Counted from the first letter of the stretch, positions 1-6,426 are shown. The stretch is 7,713 nucleotides of DNA from DASSHC01 sp035693105 (GCA_035693105.1 DASSHC010000390.1:1-7713), one strand, 5' to 3'. The notes: generated by a model not told the origin, from the letters alone. A program made the numbers and translations.

Positions 1-3
1 CTA

Positions 4-26
4 GCGCGGTGGTTTCAACCCCGCGC
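4..26. repeat. GC-rich hairpin downstream of pobA
   Basis: Bases 4-9 (GCGCGG) and 11-14 (GGTT) pair with 17-20 (AACC) and 21-26 (CCGCGC), leaving T10 as a single-base bulge. The innermost pairs must open to form a loop. It lies 53 bases beyond the pobA stop on the minus strand and could help end that transcript, but no U-tract follows it in either direction. It may equally be an end of an interspersed repeat cut by the window edge. The rest of bases 27-78 shows nothing recognisable. Confidence 0.35.
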
Positions 27-78
27 GGTCGCCGGACAGCGTCAGCCCTGGATGAAGGCCGCAATCTGCCATCAGCCA

Positions 79-1263
79 TCAAATCCGCCCCAAGCCGACA
101 TAATTCTCGGCCAACGAGGTGGCGGCGGCGGGGGAGGTGCAGGTGTAGTGGAGCTGCGAGAGCTGCAGGCGGCGCTGGAAGACCTCGTCGCGGCCGTGCA
201 GACGGTGGAGCATCGAGGTCATCCACCAGGAGAAGTGCTGGGCGCGCCAGACGCGGCGCAGCGCGGTGGCCGAGTAGGCGTCCAGCAGCTCCGTCCGGCC
301 GTGGTGGAACCAAGCGGCCAGCGCCTCGGCCAGCAGGCGCACGTCGGCCACCGCCAGGTTGAGCCCCTTGGCGCCGGTGGCCGGCACGATGTGCGCCGCG
401 TCGCCGGCCAGGTAGAGGCGGCCGTACTGCATCGGCTCGACCACGAAGCTGCGCATGGCCGTGATCCCCTTCTCCAGCACCGGCCCGCGCTGGAGCGTCC
501 AGCCGTCGTCGCTGGCGAAGCGCGCCTGCAGCTCGTCCCAGATGCGCTCGTCCGGCCACTCCTCGATGCGCTCGTCCGGCTCGACCTGCAGGTAGAGGCG
601 GCTGATCGCGGGCGAGCGCAGGCTGTGCAGCGCGAAGCCGCGCTCGTGCGAGGCGTAGATCAGCTCATCGGTCGAGGGCGCCACCGCCGCCAGGATGCCG
701 AGCCAGGCGAAGGGGTACTCGTTTTCGTAGACGGTGAGCACGCCGGGCGGGATGGCATCGCGGCTGACGCCGTGGAAGCCGTCGCAGCCGGCGACGATGT
801 CGCAGCGCAGCTCTAGGTCCTCGCCCCGGTGGCGGAAGCGCACGGCCGGCGCGTCCGAGTCGAGGCCATGCAGGCTGACGTCGGAGACCTCGAAGAGGAT
901 CTCGCCGCCGGTATCGAGCCGGGCCTGGATCAGATCCTTGACCACCTCCTGCTGGCCGTAGATGGTGATGGCGCGCCCGCCGGTCAGGTCGCTGAGCGGG
1001 ATGCGGTGGCCGCGGCCCTCGAAGCGCAGCTCGATGCCGCGGTGCACCAGTCCCTCGCGGTGCAGGCGCGCGGCGAGACCCAGCTCGTCCAGCAGATCGA
1101 CCGTGCCCTGCTCCAGCACCCCGGCGCGCACGCGCTGCTCGACGTAGGCGCGCTCGCGATCCTCCAGCACGACCGCCTCGATCCCCGCGCGCGCTAGCAA
1201 CTGCGCCAGCACCAGCCCGGCCGGGCCGGCGCCGATGATCGCCACATGGGTCCGCATCGGCAT
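79..1263 (-). CDS. pobA: 4-hydroxybenzoate 3-monooxygenase (PobA)
   Basis: A cytosolic FAD-dependent aromatic hydroxylase of 394 residues, the usual family length. It converts 4-hydroxybenzoate to protocatechuate using NAD(P)H and O2. Seen: the GAGPAG dinucleotide fold (11-16), the RAGVLEQG stretch (46-53), the CDGFHG motif (160-165), and the GD motif with its HIVPATGAKGLN continuation (287-302). Substrate residues known from Pseudomonas PobA are present as Y203, S214, R216, R222 and Y388 (Y201, S212, R214, R220, Y385 there). One oddity: the second proline of the usual VPPTGAKG is Ala295. That position contacts substrate through its backbone carbonyl, so activity need not be lost. The start at 1263 is set by GAAGGAG at 1272-1278, eight bases upstream; a second ATG two codons on is too far away. 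It begins 17 bases after the MetE-like stop, with its Shine-Dalgarno in that gap, so the two are very likely co-transcribed and coupled. Confidence 0.95.
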   Translation of the reverse strand: MPMRTHVAIIGAGPAGLVLAQLLARAGIEAVVLEDRERAYVEQRVRAGVLEQGTVDLLDELGLAARLHREGLVHRGIELRFEGRGHRIPLSDLTGGRAITIYGQQEVVKDLIQARLDTGGEILFEVSDVSLHGLDSDAPAVRFRHRGEDLELRCDIVAGCDGFHGVSRDAIPPGVLTVYENEYPFAWLGILAAVAPSTDELIYASHERGFALHSLRSPAISRLYLQVEPDERIEEWPDERIWDELQARFASDDGWTLQRGPVLEKGITAMRSFVVEPMQYGRLYLAGDAAHIVPATGAKGLNLAVADVRLLAEALAAWFHHGRTELLDAYSATALRRVWRAQHFSWWMTSMLHRLHGRDEVFQRRLQLSQLHYTCTSPAAATSLAENYVGLGRI

Positions 1264-1280
1264 CAGCCGCGCTCCTTCGC

Positions 1281-2372
1281 TCAGGCGCTACCCCAGACCT
1301 CGCGCGCCGTCTCGGCCACCAGCCAGAGCTTGGCCTCCTGGTCGGCCGGCGTCACGCGGTTGCCCTCCTCGGTCGAGGCGAAGCCGCACTGGGGGCTGAG
1401 CGCCAGCCGCTCCAGCGGGATATATTGAGCGGCCTCGTGGATGCGCTGCTTGAGCAGTTCCTTGCTCTCCAGCTCCGGCTTCTTGGTCGTCACCAGCCCG
1501 AGCACTACCACGCGGTCGTCCGGCACGTGGCGCAGCGGGGCGAAGTCGCCCGAGCGCTCGTCGTCGTACTCCAAGAGGAAGCGCTGGAAGCGGGTGCGCT
1601 CGAAGACCTGCGCCACCGGCTCGTAGCCGCCGCTGGCGTAGAAGCGGCTCTGGTTGTTGCCGCGGCAGAGATGGATGCCGAAGACCACGCCGGGGTGCTG
1701 GCCGATGACGGCGTTGTCGAGCTCGATGCAGCGCGCCAACAGCGTGTCGGGGTCGTTGCCGCGCTGGCGGTAGCCCTCGCGGATCTGCGGGTCGAGCAGC
1801 GCGGCATACTGCGGCGCGTCGATCTGGATGTAGCGGCAGCCGAGCCGGATCAGCTCGTCGACCTCGGCGCGCAGGATGTCGACCACGTCGGCCAGGTAGG
1901 CATCGATGGTGGGGTAGGCGCCTTTGGACTTCTCGGGGTCGTAGTAGGCGGCGGCCTGCTGCGCGCTGATCAGCGTGACTTTCACCGGGCGGTCGGCGCG
2001 GCCACGCAGATAGGCGAACTCCTCGCCGGCCAGCGGGCGGCGCCGGCGCAGGCGCGAGACGACCACCGGGCGCGGGTAGACCAGCTCGTTCCCCTGCTCG
2101 TCGCGGAAGGGGATGGCCCAGCCGCCGAGCTTGTCGAAGCCCTCGACCGCGTCGATCAGATGGCCGAAGAAGGCGTAGCGGCGCAGCTCGCCGTCGGTGA
2201 CCACGTCGAGCCCGACGCCCTCCTGCAGGGCGACGGCGGCGTCGACGGCGCGGTCCTCGACCCGCTTGAAGGCGGCCTCGTCCAGCTCGCCCGCCTCGTG
2301 CCGCTTCCTGGCCTCCTTGAGATAGCCCGGCCGCAGCAGGCTGCCGACCACATCACTGCGCCAGATCCCCAT
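1281..2372 (-). CDS. Short MetE-like (cobalamin-independent methionine synthase II family) zinc methyltransferase
   Basis: A 363-residue protein of the UROD/MetE-like TIM-barrel superfamily. It corresponds to the catalytic C-terminal half of MetE without the N-terminal domain found in the ~750-residue enzyme. Seen: the family's N-terminal signature DVVGSLLRP (7-15), VTDGELRR (58-65), YIQIDAPQYA (181-190), and a complete set of likely zinc ligands: H234 and C236 (HLCRGN), E268 and C329 (SPQCGF). The intact zinc site suggests activation of a thiol acceptor for methyl transfer. The donor and acceptor cannot be read from sequence; short MetE proteins include corrinoid-linked methionine synthases and relatives of epoxyalkane:coenzyme M transferase. 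GGAAGGA at 2382-2388 lies nine bases before the ATG. It directly precedes pobA in the same transcript, so a role in methylated or methoxylated aromatic metabolism is possible but inferred. Family certain, reaction unknown. Confidence 0.88.
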   Translation of the reverse strand: MGIWRSDVVGSLLRPGYLKEARKRHEAGELDEAAFKRVEDRAVDAAVALQEGVGLDVVTDGELRRYAFFGHLIDAVEGFDKLGGWAIPFRDEQGNELVYPRPVVVSRLRRRRPLAGEEFAYLRGRADRPVKVTLISAQQAAAYYDPEKSKGAYPTIDAYLADVVDILRAEVDELIRLGCRYIQIDAPQYAALLDPQIREGYRQRGNDPDTLLARCIELDNAVIGQHPGVVFGIHLCRGNNQSRFYASGGYEPVAQVFERTRFQRFLLEYDDERSGDFAPLRHVPDDRVVVLGLVTTKKPELESKELLKQRIHEAAQYIPLERLALSPQCGFASTEEGNRVTPADQEAKLWLVAETAREVWGSA

Positions 2373-2407
2373 CGCGTCCCGTCCTTCCGTTCACCCGGCT
2401 CGGGGCG

Positions 2408-2416
2408 ATTGTAGCA
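2408..2416 (-). promoter_or_regulatory. Extended -10 promoter for the MetE-like/pobA pair
   Basis: Read on the minus strand this is TGC-TACAAT, an extended -10 (TGn plus a hexamer one base from TATAAT). It would start transcription near 2401, giving a leader of about 28 bases to the ATG at 2372. No TTGACA-like -35 lies at 16-18 bp upstream, where the GC-rich repeat arm (2421-2443) sits; extended -10 promoters can work without one. Confidence 0.4.
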
Positions 2417-2420
2417 CCGG

Positions 2421-2592
2421 CCCTCGCCCCCGTCCCCTCTCCCGTGCGCGGTAGAGGGGCGCTGCCCATCGAGGAGGATTGGCCATAGGGGGAGTATTCG
2501 TATGCTCGATCCCTGTCTTTGGCCACCTCCCCTCGCCCCCGCAGGGGAGAGGGGACGGGGGTGAGGGCGCTCTGGGCCGGGGGTGAGGGCGC
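2421..2592. repeat. Interspersed palindromic repeat between the VOC and MetE-like genes
   Basis: A 23-bp arm at 2421-2443 pairs with 2545-2567 at 22 of 23 positions; the exception is a G-U-compatible C/T change. The outer arms have the CCCTC-CCCCGTCCCCTCTCCC character seen in repeats scattered through GC-rich genomes. Inside, GGAGG/GGCCA segments near 2472-2485 and 2521-2530 are also inverted, and CTCCCCT/AGGGGAG (from 2527 to 2549) forms a smaller hairpin. At the right edge a 15-base direct repeat, CGGGGGTGAGGGCGC, occurs at 2556-2570 and 2578-2592 and abuts the VOC stop codon at 2594. No coding region is supported here. It may act as a transcription attenuator or mRNA-end stabiliser between the two genes. 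Confidence 0.75.
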
Positions 2593-2593
2593 G

Positions 2594-3499
2594 TTACGCC
2601 TCCGCCAGCGGCGTCGGCCCGACGCGCAGCAGGACGGTGTTCCCCCAGGGATCCTCGACCGCGACGGCCTCGCCGATGCGCTGATGGGGCACCCCGGCGG
2701 CATCGAGTCGCTGGAGAATGGCCTGGCGCGCGGCCTCGCTGGGCAGCTCGACCGTGAAGGAGCGCAGGCGCACGGAATCCGCCGGCGCCGGGCCGGCGTG
2801 AAGACTGTGCCAGGTGTTCAGGCCGAGGTGGTGGTGGTAGCCGCCGGCCGAGACGAAGAGCGCGCTCGGCATGTTGGCCACGATGTCGAAGCCGAGGATG
2901 CGGTGGTAGAAGTCGGCCGCCTGGCGGATGTCGCCCACCTGCAGATGCACGTGCCCGATGCGCGTGCCCGGCGGCAGCCCGCGCCAGGGCTCCCCGGCGC
3001 GCTCGGCCTCGGCCAGCAGGCCGCGCACGTCGACCGGGTCGACCGCCATCCGCACCTGCCCATCCACCCAGGTCCACTCCTCACGTGGGCGGTCGCGGTA
3101 GACCTCGATGCCGTGCATGTCCGGGTCTTCCAGGTAGAGCGCCTCGCTGACCAGGTGATCGCCCTGGCCGAAGGGCATGCCTAGCTCCAGCCAGTGGCGC
3201 AGCCAGCGCCCGAGGTCGGCGCGCGTGGGGAGCAGGATGGCGAAGTGGTAGAGGCCGGTGTAGCTCCGGCCGCCACGCGGCCAGGGCTTGGCCCCCGGCT
3301 GCTCGACGAGCACCAGCAGCGGCTGCCCGGCCACGCCGAGGACGGCCTCGCCCTCACCACGGCGCAGCAGCTCGAAGCCGATCGCCTCGGTGTAGTAGAC
3401 CAGCGAGCGCTCCAGGTCGGAGACGGTCAGCGCCGGCAGCCCGACCATCGTCGCCGGGTCGATGGCCGTGGGTGTCGGGGTGGGTGCGGGTGCGGTCAT
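2594..3499 (-). CDS. Two-module VOC protein, CatE-like catechol 2,3-dioxygenase family
   Basis: A cytosolic 301-residue protein with two vicinal-oxygen-chelate modules (about 19-140 and 181-295), laid out like Bacillus CatE. Seen: a VSDLERSLVYYTEAIGF first strand-helix, YHFAILLP (84-91), the DPDMHGIEVYRDRP family signature (125-138), HVHLQVGDI opening the second module (183-191) and GGYHHHLGLNTW (219-230). Candidate metal ligands are H85, E132, H183 or H185, and one of H222-224; the assignment is by family resemblance. The module-one first strand has no histidine, and the final strand has NTVLL rather than a glutamate, so a single metal site is likely. Extradiol cleavage of a catechol is the expected reaction, but the true substrate is unknown. 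AAGGAG at 3506-3511, six bases before the ATG, fixes the start; the first 17 residues are Pro/Ala/Thr-rich and Met18 is less likely. It follows yceI by 130 bp on the same strand. Confidence 0.85.
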   Translation of the reverse strand: MTAPAPTPTPTAIDPATMVGLPALTVSDLERSLVYYTEAIGFELLRRGEGEAVLGVAGQPLLVLVEQPGAKPWPRGGRSYTGLYHFAILLPTRADLGRWLRHWLELGMPFGQGDHLVSEALYLEDPDMHGIEVYRDRPREEWTWVDGQVRMAVDPVDVRGLLAEAERAGEPWRGLPPGTRIGHVHLQVGDIRQAADFYHRILGFDIVANMPSALFVSAGGYHHHLGLNTWHSLHAGPAPADSVRLRSFTVELPSEAARQAILQRLDAAGVPHQRIGEAVAVEDPWGNTVLLRVGPTPLAEA

Positions 3500-3574
3500 G
3501 AGGCTCTCCTTGTTTCAATCCTCACCCAGGGTCTCGCCCGGGTGCGATGCGGGCACGCTTGCCGGGCCGCGGCC

Positions 3575-3614
3575 CGAGCGTGGCACTCACTCAGCGCGGA
3601 GCGTGCCACGCTCG
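3575..3614 (-). terminator. Perfect 12-bp stem-loop after yceI
   Basis: CGAGCGTGGCAC (3575-3586) pairs perfectly with 3603-3614 around a 16-base loop. On the minus strand it starts 11 bases after the yceI stop, and a second GC-only palindrome, GGGCCGCGGCCC (3564-3575), follows directly. There is no U-tract, so it is not a classical intrinsic terminator. It could attenuate read-through into the VOC gene or protect the yceI mRNA end. The remaining bases to 3505 show no convincing promoter for the VOC gene. Confidence 0.45.
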
Positions 3615-3625
3615 CTGGGGCGACG

Positions 3626-4195
3626 CTACTCCTGGCGCACGGCCGCGATGTGCAGCGTGATCTTGACCTTGTCGCTGACGACCACGCCGCCGCTCTCCAG
3701 CGCCGCGTTCCAGTTGACGCCGAAGTCGCGCCGGTTGATCTCGGTGGTCGCGGTGAACGCCGCGCGGTCCTGGCCGTAGGCGTCGACGATCTGGCCGTCG
3801 AACTCGGTGTCGAGCACCACCGGCTTGGTGACGTCGCGGATGGTGAGATCGCCGTGCACCTTGTAGCGGTCCGCGCCGGCCTTCTCCACGCTGCTGCTGG
3901 TGAAGGTGATGTAGCGGAACGCCTCGGCGTTGAAGAAGTCGTTGGTGCGCAAGTGGTTGTCGCGTCCCTCGTTGAAGGTGGTGACGCTGGTGGTGTCGAT
4001 TTTGGCGTCGACCTCGGCGGTCTCGTGGCTGGCCGGGTCGAAGCGGATCAAGCCCTCGACCTGCGAGAACTGACCCTTGACCGTCGCGATCATCATGTGC
4101 TTGACGCTGAATTCGACGCTGGAGTGGACCGGGTCGATGATCCACGTGCTGATGCCGGTACCGCTGGTGGCCCGCGCGGCGCTGCTGCTTGACAT
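3626..4195 (-). CDS. YceI family lipocalin-like protein
   Basis: A 189-residue YceI-domain protein. Family members fold into a lipocalin-like beta barrel that binds long isoprenoid or amide lipids such as polyprenyl quinones. Seen: the signature WIIDPVHSSVEFSVKHMM (18-35) followed by VKGQF (39-43), the NHLRTNDFFNAEAF block in the middle, the DLTIRDVTKPV segment, and a C-terminal RRDFGVNWNAALESGGVVVSDKVKI stretch running into the last strands. No signal peptide is visible: the N-terminus is Ser/Ala-rich without a hydrophobic core, so this version is probably cytosolic. GGAAAGGG at 4202-4209 lies six bases before the ATG. It is divergent from the HxlR regulator gene, sharing a 140-bp promoter region, and is likely its target. 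Family confident, ligand unknown. Confidence 0.92.
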   Translation of the reverse strand: MSSSSAARATSGTGISTWIIDPVHSSVEFSVKHMMIATVKGQFSQVEGLIRFDPASHETAEVDAKIDTTSVTTFNEGRDNHLRTNDFFNAEAFRYITFTSSSVEKAGADRYKVHGDLTIRDVTKPVVLDTEFDGQIVDAYGQDRAAFTATTEINRRDFGVNWNAALESGGVVVSDKVKITLHIAAVRQE

Positions 4196-4225
4196 GCTTT
4201 ACCCTTTCCAGGCGACACCCGATCA

Positions 4226-4237
4226 GACGGTTCCGTC
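4226..4237. promoter_or_regulatory. Small inverted repeat in the yceI leader, possible operator
   Basis: GACGG-TT-CCGTC is a perfect 5-bp dyad with a 2-bp centre, downstream of the predicted yceI start point. The half-site ACGGT recurs at 4242-4246 and at 4283-4287, the last touching the shared -35 region. This spacing could form regulator half-sites, but I cannot match it to a known HxlR operator. Confidence 0.25.
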
Positions 4238-4264
4238 GGGTACGGTCCTAATCTCTGGTAAGTG

Positions 4265-4293
4265 ACTATAGACCTAGTGCTCACGGTTGTCAA
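4265..4293 (-). promoter_or_regulatory. Sigma-70-type promoter of yceI
   Basis: On the minus strand, TTGACA (4293 to 4288), a 17-bp spacer, then TATAGT (4270 to 4265). The -35 is a perfect consensus match and the -10 has four of six bases with optimal spacing. Start of transcription is predicted near 4258, giving a leader of about 60 bases. Its -35 box overlaps that of the divergent promoter by five bases. Confidence 0.75.
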
Positions 4294-4315
4294 GCGGCTT
4301 ACGGAAGATTAGAAT
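4287..4315 (+). promoter_or_regulatory. Sigma-70-type promoter of the HxlR regulator gene
   Basis: TTGTCA (4287-4292), a 17-bp spacer, then TAGAAT (4310-4315). The predicted start is near 4322, so the mRNA would begin just before the Shine-Dalgarno at 4324, with a leader of only about 14 bases. The in-frame TTG at 4315 would then lie upstream of the transcript and cannot be the start codon. Confidence 0.65.
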
Positions 4316-4323
4316 TGGAGCAG

Positions 4324-4330
4324 AAGGAGG
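4324..4330 (+). promoter_or_regulatory. Ribosome binding site deciding the HxlR start
   Basis: AAGGAGG, a near-full anti-SD complement, lies five bases before ATG at 4336. It would fall inside the reading frame if TTG at 4315 were used, so ATG 4336 is chosen. Confidence 0.85.
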
Positions 4331-4335
4331 CCGCG

Positions 4336-4716
4336 ATGCAGACCGACAATCCAGCCCGCGCCGCAGCTCACGCCCAGGCCGCCATCTGCCCGCGCTTTCA
4401 CTACGCCGTGGAGCTGATCGGCCGCCGCTGGACCGGCGCCATCCTGCGCGCGCTGCTCGACGGCGCCACCCGCTTCACCGATATCACCTGCGCCGTCCCC
4501 GGACTGAGCGACCGCCTCCTCTCGGAGCGGCTGCGCGAGCTGGAGTCCGAGGCGATCGTCACCCGCACGGTCATCCCCGAGATGCCGGTGCGGGTCGAGT
4601 ACCAACTGACCGACAAGGGGCGGGCGCTGGAGTCGGTCATGGCCGCCATCGGCGCCTGGGCCACCGAATGGGTCGAGCTGCCCGAGGACGCCGAGGAGAG
4701 CGGGGGCGGCTGCTGA
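4336..4716 (+). CDS. HxlR/DUF24 family winged-helix transcriptional regulator
   Basis: A 126-residue dimeric winged-helix DNA-binding protein of ordinary HxlR size. Seen: the N-terminal CPRFHYAVELIGRRWTGAIL (18-37, the conserved C-x(n)-IGxxW block), the recognition region RFTDITCAVPGLSDRLLSERLRELE, and the wing EYQLTDKG. Cys18 sits at the conserved position that acts as a redox or quinone thiol switch in Bacillus relatives YodB, CatR and HypR; another cysteine lies in TDITCAVPG, and the chain ends in Cys (GGGC). Family members bind dyads overlapping promoters and usually repress. The divergent yceI gene, followed by a CatE-like gene, is the natural target set, paralleling CatR control of catDE in Bacillus; this is inference. 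No terminator is visible in the 62 bases before the MITE-like element, so it may read through toward the MFS gene. Effector unknown. Confidence 0.9.
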   Translation: MQTDNPARAAAHAQAAICPRFHYAVELIGRRWTGAILRALLDGATRFTDITCAVPGLSDRLLSERLRELESEAIVTRTVIPEMPVRVEYQLTDKGRALESVMAAIGAWATEWVELPEDAEESGGGC

Positions 4717-4778
4717 CCAGGCGTTCCCAGGCGGTGCGACAACCGATGAATTGACACGGTAAGATTCACGGTCACACT

Positions 4779-4919
4779 GGTAGGGGCAGACCTCGAATGG
4801 AGCCGTGTCTGCCCTGTTGCCCATACGCCTCGGCAACATGGAGAACTAGGGCAACGTGGGCGGCTGCGGTGAGGGCCGGTAATAGGGGAACAGGGCAGAC
4901 ACAGAGGTCTGCCCCTACC
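4779..4919. mobile_element. MITE-like nested inverted-repeat element upstream of the MFS gene
   Basis: The terminal 16-bp arms are perfect inverted copies (GGTAGGGGCAGACCTC at 4779-4794; complement at 4904-4919). A second perfect 14-bp pair lies inside (GTGTCTGCCCTGTT at 4805-4818; complement at 4889-4902), and similarity continues a few bases further in. A 7-bp pair, GTTGCCC/GGGCAAC (4816-4822, 4849-4855), can form an alternative inner hairpin. The two arms differ by a 10-base versus 1-base gap between their blocks. Both ends carry TA (4781-4782 and 4916-4917), as expected for a TA-targeting IS630/Tc1-mariner type element of 137 bp. No transposase is encoded. I recall GTAGGGGCAGAC-type repeats as common in Chloroflexota and cyanobacterial genomes, from memory. 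Confidence 0.7.
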
Positions 4920-4959
4920 GCATCCAGACGTCATAATTGGTCTTTGGGGAGGGAACTGG

Positions 4960-6417
4960 GTGCCTCGTCGTCACTTCGACCAACGGATCGTGGTCGCGAT
5001 CGTTTACGTCTGCGGCATGCTGATGAACTCGATCGACTCGACCATCGTCACGGTCGCGCTGGCCACCCTCAGCCGCCAGTTCAACGTCTCCCCCTCGGCC
5101 ATCGACGCGGTCGTGGTCAGCTACATCGTCAGCCTGGCAGTCTTCATCCCCGCCTCCGGCTGGCTCGGCGACCGCTTCGGCACCAAGCGCATCTTCCTGC
5201 TGGCGCTGGCCATCTTCACCACGGCCTCGGCGCTCTGCGGCCTCTCCGGCAGCTTCGGCCAGCTGATCATCTTCCGCGCACTGCAGGGGATGGGCGGCGG
5301 CATGCTCACCCCGGTCGGCATGGCGATGCTCTACCGCACCTTCCCGCCGGAGGAGCGCGTGCAGGTCGGGCGCATCCTGATGCTGGTGACGATCCTCGGC
5401 CCGGCCTCCGGCCCGATCCTGGGCGGCTTCATCATCGAGAAGCTCTCCTGGCACTGGGCCTTCTTCGTCAACATTCCGGTCGGCGTCACCGCCTTCCTCT
5501 TCGGCAGCCTCTTCCTCAAGGAGCATCGCGAGCCGGCGGCCGGCGGCTTCGATCTGGCCGGGTTCCTCTTAGCCGGCAGCGGCTTCGCCTCGCTGATGTA
5601 CGCGCTCAGTGAGGGATCGACCAAGGGCTGGACCGCGCCGCTGGTGCTCGGCACCGGCCTGGCGGGAGCGCTGATCCTGCTGGCCTTCGTGATCGTCGAG
5701 CTGCGGGTGGCCGCGCCGATGGTGCAGCTCAGCGTGCTCAAGGACCGGCTCTTCCGCAGTTGCACCATGACCTCGCTCTTCGCCTCGGCCGGCTTCCTGG
5801 GCATCCTCTTCCTGGTGCCGCTCTTCCTGCAGGTGGCGCGCGGCGCCTCGCCGCTCTCCTCCGGCCTGACGACCTTCCCCGAGGCGCTGGGCGTGGTCAG
5901 TTCGACCCAGGTGGTCGCCTGGCTCTACCCGCGCATCGGGCCGCGGCGGCTGATGTGCGGCGGGCTGGTCTGGGTGGCGACCATGATGGCGCTCCTCTGC
6001 ACCGTCGGCCTGGGCACCAGCGACTGGATCGTGCGCCTGCTGATGTTTCTGATCGGCGTGGGCATGGCCTGCGTCTTCCTGCCCTCGCAGGCGGCCGCCT
6101 TCGCCACCATCTCGCGCGCCGCCACCGGCCGCGCGGCCACGCTCTCCAGCGTGCAGCGGCAGATCGGCGCGGCGACCGGGATCGCGCTGGTCAGCACGGT
6201 GCTGGCGGCGGTCGGCCCGACGCGCATCGGCGCCGACGGGCTGGCGCACGCGCACCTCGGCGCCTACTACGCCGCCTTCCTGATGTCCGCCGTGCTGGCC
6301 CTGATCGGCGCCGGCCTGGCCCTGGCCATCCCCGACCGCGACGCCGCCGCCACCATGGTCATCCGCCGCCGCGCCAAGCGCGGCGAGGCCCCGGTGCTGG
6401 TGGGCGAGGCGGACTGA
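4960..6417 (+). CDS. DHA2-type (EmrB/QacA) 14-TMS MFS exporter
   Basis: A 485-residue inner-membrane proton-driven exporter. About fourteen hydrophobic helices are visible (first ~10-30, last ~433-455), the layout of the DHA2 subfamily. Seen: the TM1 motif NSIDSTIVTVAL with D26, motif A GWLGDRFGTKR (67-77), motif B with R106 in FRALQGMGGG, and motif C LGPASGPILGG (146-156), the antiporter signature. The tryptophan usual before TM2 (IQWVxTxY) is replaced by alanine (IDAVVVSY). The start is GTG at 4960, set by GGGGAGGG at 4946-4953 six bases upstream. A CATAAT at 4932-4937 could be a -10 at the edge of the MITE-like element, but no good -35 accompanies it. The C-terminus after the last helix is short and basic. 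Substrate cannot be read; neighbours suggest aromatic or quinone-like toxicants. Confidence 0.92.
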   Translation: MPRRHFDQRIVVAIVYVCGMLMNSIDSTIVTVALATLSRQFNVSPSAIDAVVVSYIVSLAVFIPASGWLGDRFGTKRIFLLALAIFTTASALCGLSGSFGQLIIFRALQGMGGGMLTPVGMAMLYRTFPPEERVQVGRILMLVTILGPASGPILGGFIIEKLSWHWAFFVNIPVGVTAFLFGSLFLKEHREPAAGGFDLAGFLLAGSGFASLMYALSEGSTKGWTAPLVLGTGLAGALILLAFVIVELRVAAPMVQLSVLKDRLFRSCTMTSLFASAGFLGILFLVPLFLQVARGASPLSSGLTTFPEALGVVSSTQVVAWLYPRIGPRRLMCGGLVWVATMMALLCTVGLGTSDWIVRLLMFLIGVGMACVFLPSQAAAFATISRAATGRAATLSSVQRQIGAATGIALVSTVLAAVGPTRIGADGLAHAHLGAYYAAFLMSAVLALIGAGLALAIPDRDAAATMVIRRRAKRGEAPVLVGEAD

Positions 6418-6426
6418 GGGAACCGA

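Noticed and set aside
1425..2414. Long plus-strand open frame (329 codons) opposite the MetE-like gene
   Set aside because: It is antisense to a gene with clear family motifs; the Ala/Gly/Val/Asp/Arg-rich translation has no recognisable domain. High GC makes such shadow frames common.
3194..4192. 332-codon plus-strand frame opposite the VOC and YceI genes
   Set aside because: It spans two well-supported genes and the intergenic hairpin, has biased composition and shows no motif.
4315..4335. TTG start adding seven residues to the HxlR regulator
   Set aside because: The strong AAGGAGG would lie inside the frame, and the predicted transcript begins after the TTG.
4751..4780. TTGACA at 4751-4756 as a promoter for the MFS gene
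   Set aside because: No -10-like hexamer lies 16-18 bp downstream, and the nearby TAAGAT is only three bases away.
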